From the NCBI GenBank assembly GCA_934777505.1, contig CAKVNM010000004.1:62001-126000 (forward strand): DNA of 64,000 bases, in the 5' to 3' direction. A program made the translations under genes and the position numbers. The DNA comes from an uncultured Clostridia bacterium. Lineage in GTDB: Bacteria; Bacillota; Clostridia; Christensenellales; UBA1242. This document shows, piece by piece, positions 58,903 through 64,000 of the stretch. The notes beneath the pieces were generated by a model, which was not told the origin of the DNA, did not search any database, and was given only the letters and a program-made list of their open reading frames with translations. Each line of letters begins with the position of its first letter. Position 1 is the stretch's first letter.

Positions 58903-60906
58903 ATGAAAATTTTATCACCTGCTGGGAATTTGGAAAGTCTAAAAGTTGCAATTTTTAACGGTGCAGACGAAGTATATCTTGGTATAAATAGTTTTAATGC
59001 TCGAAATAATATTGACGGTTTTAATATGGAAAGTTTGAAACAAGCCGTCATTTTTGCTCATATTTATAATGTAAAAGTAAATCTTGCAATCAACATTTTG
59101 TTCACGGACGATGAGTTAAAGAGTGCGTTAAAAACAGTGGTGGACGCTTTTAATCTTGGCGTTGATAGTTTTATTATTCAGGATTTGGGGCTTGCATATT
59201 TGGTGCATAAGTACTATCCGCAAATCGAAATTCACGCTAGCACGCAAATGGCTTTGCATAATCTTGAAGGCATACAAAACTTGAAAGATTTTGGCTTCAA
59301 ACGATTTGTGCTTGCAAGGGAAACTCCGCTTGACGAAATCAAACGAATCAGGCAAAATATTACGGAAGAAATTGAATATTTTGTGCAAGGCGCTCTTTGC
59401 GTTTGTTTTTCTGGCAACTGCTATCTTAGTTCATATCTTTTTAATGCTAGCGGAAATCGTGGCAAGTGTAAGCAACTTTGCAGACTTCCATATTCGCTTC
59501 AAAAAGACGGCAAAACTTTGAAACATGGCTATTTACTCAGTGCAAAAGATTTTTGCATGATTGATAGGCTTGATGACCTAAAAAATAGCGGTATTGATGT
59601 TCTAAAAATCGAAGGCAGAGCAAGAAGACCATTCTATGTTGGCGTGGCAACAAAGCAATATTTTAACGCTCTAAACGGCAAAAAAGTCGATATGGACGAC
59701 TTAAAACTTTCGTTCAACAGAGAATACACACAAGGCTATTTTAACGGTAATGGCGAGATTATTTCAAAGTATAACAACCATATTGGGATTAAGATTGGCA
59801 AGGTTTTAAAAGTTAACTTTGGCAAAAATTTTAATCAAGTTTTCTTTTCGTCCAACTATAATCTTTCGCCAAAATCCATTTTAAAATTGTTTGATAATGG
59901 CGTTGAGTTCACAACCCTTACTGCTTACGATTTGAAAAAAATTGACAGCAAAACATATCTTACAACCACCACCCAAAAAATCAAACCTAATCTTGATGTG
60001 CATTTGATTGTTGATAGCGAAAAAGAAAATCAGGTGCTGTCACTAGTAAAAAAACAAAAAATCAACATAGAGATTTTTGGAAAAGTTGGCGAGCCAATTC
60101 AAGCAAAAATCTTTGTTTGTAATAAAAATATTATCGTCAGTGGCGAAATCTTGATGCAGGCAAAAAGCCAGCCAATAAGTTTGGCGGATTTGGAAAGTTG
60201 CTTCAATAAAAACGAGTATTTTAGTCCAAATATTACTAGCAATTTACAAAATGCATTCCTAACAAAAAAGCAACTCAATGATTTTAGACGAGCAGTGTAT
60301 GAGCAGATTTTGTCAACAATTTTTGATGCTTACTCACACCAAGAAAAACTTGCCGAGTTTAAAGTAGACAAGAGCATAATCAAGTTTACTGATTTTGAAT
60401 ATGTTGAAAATATAAACGCCAAATTTAGCCATAAAAACATAATTTATTCGCCAGAAACATATTCGCTTGAAGATATTAAAAACTTTATGCAAAAATGTTC
60501 TCAGCAAGGAAAAACGCCATATCTTGATTTGCCAAATTTTGCGCTAAAACAGGATATCGAACTTTTAAAACGCATTGTTAGCGAAACAAAAATTGCAATT
60601 GTTGCAAACAACTACTACGCTCTTGATTTTGACACCAGCATTGTTATTGGACCAGCGCTCAATGTCTATAATCATGTTACGGCTAACTATTTTAACAAGC
60701 CAATAATCACCAGCGAGAGCGACATTTCGTCCCGCATCAATTTTCCATATATGACGCTTCGCCACTGTCCGTTCAAAAATCATTTGAAGGCGAATTGTGC
60801 AAACTGCCCATATTCAAAAAATTACGCTCTAAAAATGGACAACGGCAAGGAGTTTAAAATAAAACGCAAAAAACTTTCAACTTGCACTTTTTATTTGACT
60901 GACTAG
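58903..60906 (+). CDS. U32 family peptidase / RlhA-like rRNA hydroxylation protein
   Basis: 667 residues. MKILSPAGNLESLKVAIFNGADEVYLG, ASTQMALHNLEGIQNLKDFGFKRFVLARE and the signature EYFVQGALCVCFSGNCYLSSYL...NRGKCKQLCRLPY are those of U32 proteins with Fe-S-binding Cys; a collagenase-like C-terminal domain follows, ending HCPFKNHLKANCANCPY. Family members such as RlhA hydroxylate a 23S rRNA cytidine, and peptidase activity is doubtful for many. The mRNA is predicted to be leaderless. Confidence 0.88.
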   Translation: MKILSPAGNLESLKVAIFNGADEVYLGINSFNARNNIDGFNMESLKQAVIFAHIYNVKVNLAINILFTDDELKSALKTVVDAFNLGVDSFIIQDLGLAYLVHKYYPQIEIHASTQMALHNLEGIQNLKDFGFKRFVLARETPLDEIKRIRQNITEEIEYFVQGALCVCFSGNCYLSSYLFNASGNRGKCKQLCRLPYSLQKDGKTLKHGYLLSAKDFCMIDRLDDLKNSGIDVLKIEGRARRPFYVGVATKQYFNALNGKKVDMDDLKLSFNREYTQGYFNGNGEIISKYNNHIGIKIGKVLKVNFGKNFNQVFFSSNYNLSPKSILKLFDNGVEFTTLTAYDLKKIDSKTYLTTTTQKIKPNLDVHLIVDSEKENQVLSLVKKQKINIEIFGKVGEPIQAKIFVCNKNIIVSGEILMQAKSQPISLADLESCFNKNEYFSPNITSNLQNAFLTKKQLNDFRRAVYEQILSTIFDAYSHQEKLAEFKVDKSIIKFTDFEYVENINAKFSHKNIIYSPETYSLEDIKNFMQKCSQQGKTPYLDLPNFALKQDIELLKRIVSETKIAIVANNYYALDFDTSIVIGPALNVYNHVTANYFNKPIITSESDISSRINFPYMTLRHCPFKNHLKANCANCPYSKNYALKMDNGKEFKIKRKKLSTCTFYLTD

Positions 60907-60928
60907 CGAGTAACCAAAGAATAGGGCA

Positions 60929-60960
60929 TAAAAAAAACTACCAAGAATGGTAGTTTTTGT
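60929..60960 (+). terminator. Bidirectional terminator between U32 and yqeY genes
   Basis: AAACTACCA pairs with TGGTAGTTT around AGAA with A- and T-runs. Confidence 0.9.
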
Positions 60961-60963
60961 TTG

Positions 60964-61386
60964 TTATAGGCTTTTTAAAACTTCTTGAACATCACGCATA
61001 TCGCACTTGCCAGCAAAGTTGGTTTTAAAGTGCTTCATAACGCTTCCAATCGACTTGTCGTCAAGTTTTAGCATTTCGGCTTTGATTTCGTCCTTGCTCA
61101 TCATGGCTGGCAAAAATTGTTCAACAGCAGATTTTTGTGCAAGAACATTTTGTTGTTCTTCGGTGTTGCCAACTTTTGCATAGTTTTCGGCTTCTTCAAC
61201 AAGTTCCTTGATTGTTTTTTGCAAGATAGAAACAACATCGCTGTCTTGTGTTTCTTTGCCTTGTGCTTTGTTTTCAATGCTCAAAACCATGTATTTGTTG
61301 ATGACTATGGATAGAGCAGTTCTTGTTTGTTGGTCATGATTTTTCATGGCAAGCATATTTGCTTTTTTGATTTCATCTATTAACAT
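60964..61386 (-). CDS. yqeY: GatB/YqeY domain protein
   Basis: 140 residues, slightly under the usual ~148. Helical, with LIDEIKKANMLAMKNHDQQTRTALSIV, EQQNVLAQKSAVEQFLPAMMSKDEI and the C-terminal SIGSVMKHFKTNFAGKCDMRDVQEVLK. It shares the tail domain of GatB and is thought to act on tRNA-linked or amidotransfer functions, but its role is unproven. Next to rpsU, as in many Firmicutes. Ribosome binding site AAGGAG. Confidence 0.9.
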   Translation of the reverse strand: MLIDEIKKANMLAMKNHDQQTRTALSIVINKYMVLSIENKAQGKETQDSDVVSILQKTIKELVEEAENYAKVGNTEEQQNVLAQKSAVEQFLPAMMSKDEIKAEMLKLDDKSIGSVMKHFKTNFAGKCDMRDVQEVLKSL

Positions 61387-61464
61387 AAAAATTCTCCTTG
61401 TATATAAAAAATTTTAGCACCAACAAGTTTGACTTGTCAAGCGTTAGTGATTAATGTTGATGCA

Positions 61465-61493
61465 CAAAAAAAGTGACAAATGTCACTTTTTGA
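61465..61493 (-). terminator. Terminator of rpsU
   Basis: AAAAAGTGACA pairs with TGTCACTTTTT around a two-base loop, with an A/T run on both sides. Confidence 0.85.
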
Positions 61494-61667
61494 TTACTTA
61501 TTTCTTTTTCTTGCTTCTTCGGATTTTAGTTTTCTTCTAACGCTTGGTTTTTCGTACGCTTCTTTCTTTCTCAAATCTCCAATGATGCCGTCTTTTTGAC
61601 ATTTTCTTTTAAATCTTTTGATAGCACTATCAACTGATTCGTTTTCGCCAACTCTTACTAGACTCAT
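61494..61667 (-). CDS. rpsU: 30S ribosomal protein S21
   Basis: 57 residues from ATG 61667 (AAAGGTGG). MSLVRVGENESVDSAIKRFKRKCQKDGIIGDLRKKEAYEKPSVRRKLKSEEARKR is unmistakable S21, a small basic protein near the 3' end of 16S rRNA that helps select mRNAs. An upstream in-frame ATG would start inside the ribosome binding site and is rejected. Confidence 0.97.
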   Translation of the reverse strand: MSLVRVGENESVDSAIKRFKRKCQKDGIIGDLRKKEAYEKPSVRRKLKSEEARKRNK

Positions 61668-61685
61668 GTTTTCACCACCTTTCAA

Positions 61686-62092
61686 ATAAATTCTTAGGTA
61701 TTATACACAACTTTCAAGGGGAATGTCAATGCTTTTTGTTTAAAATTTGATTTGTTATTTTTTCTAATAGTAGTGCCTTAGATTATCAATTTTTGGCAGA
61801 ATAAAAGTACACAAAAAATGGTAGTTGTTTCATTTTAAAAACTTTGATTGGTTTTGTGTTAAATTTGTCGATTTTTTACTACTTTTAACACTAAAAATAG
61901 TATTTGTTCTAATCTTGAAAGTTATTGAATTTTTTGTGATTTTTATGCTCTGTTGCAAAATGTCATAATATAGAAATAGTTATATTATTTTAACTACTTT
62001 TGTTAGTAATATCTTTTTATATTTATTATATAGTATAATTTAGTCATGTGGTTTTAAGAAAAACAAACAGCCATTTTAAAGGAGAAAATATA
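61686..62092. other. Gap before the 134-residue unknown gene
   Basis: About 400 bp, AT-rich. A TATAAT at 62034-62039 may be the -10 for the next gene; the -35 is unconvincing. Nothing else recognised. Confidence 0.5.
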
Positions 62093-62497
62093 ATGAGTAA
62101 AAACAACACCGCAAGAGCCTTAATCAAAGAACTTGCCAACCAAGCAAAACAAAGGCTTAAAAATTCAAACTATGGAACAAAGGAGGAAAATCTTTTAACA
62201 AAACGCATTATTGCTAGACGCAATCAAATTAGAGTTTTGAACGGAATGGATTGTAGGAAAAACGATATCACAATCAAAATCATCAACGATAGCGTTAATG
62301 ACGAAAACTTTAACAACAGAGTGTATGCGCTTTTGGACGAAGATGCTGATATTATCAACCCAATGAGCAAATTAATCGACCAAGTAAAATTTAATAATTT
62401 TAGCGAATTTGAACAAGAAAAATATATCTTGGATTTGTCCGCAAAGTATACCAAGGCAAGAGAACATTACCTAAAAGAACACGCCTTGGGTTTATAA
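62093..62497 (+). CDS. Unknown 134-residue helical protein
   Basis: From ATG 62093 after AAAGGAG (strong site). Basic N-terminal half (ARALIKELANQAKQRLKNSNY...RIIARRNQIRVLNG) and acidic C-terminal half; probably all-helical and cytoplasmic. No family was recognised. It has its own terminator and lies next to a double-HTH regulator and tRNA cluster, so it may be accessory DNA. Confidence 0.55.
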   Translation: MSKNNTARALIKELANQAKQRLKNSNYGTKEENLLTKRIIARRNQIRVLNGMDCRKNDITIKIINDSVNDENFNNRVYALLDEDADIINPMSKLIDQVKFNNFSEFEQEKYILDLSAKYTKAREHYLKEHALGL

Positions 62498-62499
62498 AA

Positions 62500-62528
62500 A
62501 AATCAAGCCCGCCCATGCGGGTTTTTTG
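62500..62528 (+). terminator. Terminator of the 134-residue gene
   Basis: CCCGC pairs with GCGGG around CCAT, followed by T6. Confidence 0.88.
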
Positions 62529-62607
62529 ATGCAAAAATTAAATTACAAAGCGTTTATTTACAGAATAGTGAATTGATTTTTGTCGAACTCTCATTGCAGG
62601 AGAGAAT

Positions 62608-63036
62608 ATGAATGACTTTCAAGAAAGATTGCAGGATTTGTTAGTTGAAAACGGACTAAGTAGGCTTCAACTGGCCAAAAAGATTAGCATATCTTTTGAA
62701 ACTCTTAATGGTTACTTTAATAAAGATTTTTATCCCGAACTTTCTGTTGCAGTAAAGATTGCTAATTACTTTGATTGCTCTTTGCAATATTTCATGGGAT
62801 TGACAGATGAGTATACAAATTTTGACAAAAACAATTTGACATTTGCTCAAAATCTAAAAAATTTGATGACTGAAAACCATGTGTCTGCGGAAAGGCTCAT
62901 GAAGTCGCTCAACATGAGTGAAGCCAATTATTATAGATGGAAAAATAACGCAAACAAACCAGCCATGGAGTCACTGATTGCCATTGCCAAATTTTTTGAT
63001 GTTAGTCTTGATTATCTGGTAGGCAGGGGAGTGTAA
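62608..63036 (+). CDS. Transcriptional regulator with two XRE-type HTH domains
   Basis: 142 residues after CAGGAGAG. First HTH: FQERLQDLLVENGLSRLQLAKKISISFETLNGYFNKDFYPELSVAVKIANYFDCSLQYFMG (residues ~4-64). Second: FAQNLKNLMTENHVSAERLMKSLNMSEANYYRWKNNANKPAMESLIAIAKFFDVSLDYLVG (~78-139). Two tandem Cro/CI-like domains in one chain suggest an intrachain pseudo-dimer. It ends 40 nt from a duplicated tRNA-Leu 3' end, as integrase-type elements often do. A TGTCGAA lies at 62581-62587. Confidence 0.88.
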   Translation: MNDFQERLQDLLVENGLSRLQLAKKISISFETLNGYFNKDFYPELSVAVKIANYFDCSLQYFMGLTDEYTNFDKNNLTFAQNLKNLMTENHVSAERLMKSLNMSEANYYRWKNNANKPAMESLIAIAKFFDVSLDYLVGRGV

Positions 63037-63048
63037 TAAATAAAAAAA

Positions 63049-63073
63049 ATAAGACCTAGTTTTTAGGTCTTAC
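63049..63073. terminator. Terminator beside the tRNA-Leu 3' stub
   Basis: AAGACCTA pairs with TAGGTCTT around GTTTT. A near copy (AAGGCCTA/TAGGTCTT) lies at 63390-63409 beside the intact tRNA-Leu, so terminator and tRNA end were duplicated together. Confidence 0.75.
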
Positions 63074-63076
63074 ATG

Positions 63077-63097
63077 TGGTGCGGATGAAGGGACTTG
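63077..63097 (-). repeat. tRNA-Leu 3'-end duplicate (att-like)
   Basis: 21 nt identical to the 3' end of the intact tRNA-Leu (63414-63434), from the T-loop (CAAGTCCC) through the CCA. Beyond it the sequences diverge at once. This is the usual footprint of tyrosine-recombinase insertion at a tRNA 3' end. Confidence 0.75.
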
Positions 63098-63146
63098 CTC
63101 CGTGCGAAGACGAAGAAAACAATATTTTTAAGTTTGCTTTTTGTAG

Positions 63147-63338
63147 TTTACTTAGATTGGTGAAATAATATAATACAATGATTAGCGAAGCGGTACAGAA
63201 AACTCAAAAATAATACTGCAAACATAGTGTTTAATTAGCGAGTTGATAGATTTAAGTTGTTTTAGATTTTATAACAAAGCGCTACTTCGCACTATCACGC
63301 CGGCGCTAAAAAACGATAAAACATATCGTTTTTTTTAA
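63147..63338 (+). ncRNA. Candidate small RNA inside the tRNA-Leu duplication
   Basis: Promoter: -35 TTTACT (63147-63152), 16-bp spacer, -10 TATAAT (63169-63174). Terminator: AAACGAT with ATCGTTT, then T6 (63310-63338). The ~155-nt transcript has only an 11-codon open frame and a GC-richer hairpin (AGCGC with GCGCT, 63279-63306). Orientation and product are inferred. Confidence 0.45.
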
Positions 63339-63413
63339 CGCTTAGTTCAAGTCCCGCAAGGTGTTGGGATATGCAATAAGCAAAAAAATAAGGCCTAATT
63401 TAGGTCTTATCTC

Positions 63414-63496
63414 TGGTGCGGATGAAGGGACTTGAACCCCCAAGGTTTCCCGCTAGATCCTAAGTCTAGTGCGTCTGCCAATTTCGCCACATCCGC
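63414..63496 (-). tRNA. tRNA-Leu(UAG)
   Basis: Acceptor GCGGATG pairs with CATCCGC, discriminator A, CCA encoded. Anticodon stem CTAGA/TCTAG with loop CTTAGGA gives UAG. Long variable arm. 83 nt. Last gene of the minus-strand tRNA cluster. Confidence 0.95.
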
Positions 63497-63501
63497 AAAT
63501 T

Positions 63502-63544
63502 AAAAAAGTTCCGTTCCGTAAGTGGCGGATTAACGGAACTTTCT
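63502..63544 (-). terminator. Terminator after tRNA-Lys
   Basis: Minus strand AAAGTTCCGTT pairs with AACGGAACTTT around a 16-nt loop, then T3. It separates tRNA-Lys from tRNA-Leu, so tRNA-Leu may rely on read-through or its own promoter. Confidence 0.7.
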
Positions 63545-63545
63545 T

Positions 63546-63621
63546 TGGTGACCCATCGGGGATTCGAACCCCGGACAACCGGATTAAAAGTCAGGTGCTC
63601 TACCAACTGAGCTAATGAGTC
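63546..63621 (-). tRNA. tRNA-Lys(UUU) with an anticodon-stem mismatch
   Basis: Acceptor GACTCAT with ATGGGTC, discriminator A, CCA encoded. Anticodon loop CTTTTAA gives UUU. The anticodon stem is CCTGA/TCCGG, with a T-C mismatch at the third pair where TCAGG would be expected. 76 nt. Confidence 0.93.
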
Positions 63622-63706
63622 ATAACCGACAACTCTATTATTATATTGAAAAATAGTAGGGTTGTCAATATATTTTTAAAAGTTTTCAAACAAGCATAGT
63701 TTTCAC

Positions 63707-63781
63707 TGGTTGGGGTGGCAAGATTTGAACTTACGCGTGAGGGAGTCAAAGTCCCTTGCCTTACCGCTTGGCTACACCCCA
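63707..63781 (-). tRNA. tRNA-Gln(UUG)
   Basis: Acceptor TGGGGTG with CACCCCA (U1-A72, usual for tRNA-Gln), CCA encoded. Anticodon stem AGGGA/TCCCT with loop CTTTGAC gives UUG. 75 nt. Confidence 0.95.
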
Positions 63782-63798
63782 GTTTTGCTTGTTTGAAA

Positions 63799-63875
63799 TG
63801 GTGCGTTCGAAGAGATTCGAACTCCCGACCCTCGCCTTAGAAGGGCGATGCTCTATCCAACTGAGCTACGAACGC
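63799..63875 (-). tRNA. tRNA-Arg(UCU)
   Basis: Acceptor GCGTTCG with CGAACGC, discriminator A, CCA encoded. Anticodon stem TCGCC/GGCGA with loop CTTCTAA gives UCU. 77 nt. Confidence 0.95.
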
Positions 63876-63879
63876 ACAT

Positions 63880-63953
63880 TGGAGCGGGTGATGGGAATCG
63901 GACCCACGCAGCCAGCTTGGAAGGCTGGAACTCTACCATTGAGCTACACCCGC
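63880..63953 (-). tRNA. tRNA-Gly(UCC)
   Basis: Acceptor GCGGGTG with CACCCGC, discriminator T, CCA encoded. Anticodon stem CCAGC/GCTGG with loop CTTCCAA gives UCC. 74 nt. First tRNA of the minus-strand cluster within this window. Confidence 0.95.
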
Positions 63954-64000
63954 AACTACATTAGATAATATCATAACTTTTGCACAATGTCAACAATTAA

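Noticed and set aside
62048..62092. Start of the 134-residue gene at 62048
   Set aside because: The upstream start lies before the AAAGGAG site that sets ATG 62093.
63756..63968. 70-codon frame over the tRNA cluster
   Set aside because: Covers tRNA-Gln, tRNA-Arg and tRNA-Gly; a typical spurious frame over tRNA genes.

Overview
The window is AT-rich bacterial chromosome with short intergenic gaps, frequent AGGAG-type ribosome binding sites and hairpin-plus-T-run terminators. Spore genes (spoIIE, yabP, yabQ, divIC), a HrcA/CIRCE operator before clpB, an L10-leader before rplJ, a camelysin/TasA-like protein and a BclA-like collagen protein point to an endospore-forming Firmicute, most likely an uncultured clostridial (gut-type) lineage. 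The genetic code looks standard: TGG is used for Trp, and TGA acts as a stop in yabQ and in the gene at 15112. No rRNA operon, CRISPR array, insertion sequence or prophage was recognised.

Layout. 1-5.3 kb: end of nusG, the rplK-rplA and rplJ-rplL ribosomal units with their RNA leaders, rplI, and two tandem membrane-anchored metzincin-like proteases. 5.3-10 kb: an orphan protein with a diadenylate-cyclase-like C-terminus, then yabP-yabQ-divIC divergent from spoIIE. 10-13.4 kb: comEC and holA. 13.7-24.3 kb, accessory: SipW-type secreted protein, DUF3800 two-gene module, tail-fibre-like orphan, pyrimidine nucleoside phosphorylase, and a 1269-residue SF1 helicase-nuclease. 24.3-35.5 kb: SodC-like protein, glycosyltransferases, leuS, AraC regulator, collagen-like protein, DUF1848 protein. 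35.5-38 kb: a patch with an intact unknown gene and two decayed genes (a metallopeptidase and a helicase fragment). 38-50.8 kb: Ig-like protein, serS, AlkD, tRNA-Ser, ThyX-like protein with LysR regulator, SpoU methylase, clpB and phosphoketolase. 51-56 kb: surface lipoproteins, DUF11 protein, a second tRNA-Ser and TspO. 56.8-64 kb: small genes, a U32 peptidase, yqeY, rpsU, a double-HTH regulator and a five-tRNA cluster (Gly-Arg-Gln-Lys-Leu) on the minus strand.

The most interesting structure lies outside ordinary genes. (1) A roughly 130-200 bp structured repeat sits directly upstream of both tRNA-Ser genes. It is flanked by a copy of the tRNA 5' end, has hairpins with compensatory changes, and carries a 12-nt segment complementary to the tRNA D-arm. 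(2) The tRNA-Leu 3' end is duplicated around a ~340 bp segment that contains a promoter and terminator, a candidate small RNA. (3) At least six genes (holA, comEC, sodC-like, GH5-like, a HExxH protein and the U32 peptidase) have a -10 hexamer ending 5-6 nt before the start codon and no Shine-Dalgarno site, which predicts leaderless mRNAs. (4) rplK and rplA each carry a similar RNA hairpin leader. None of these was tested computationally here.
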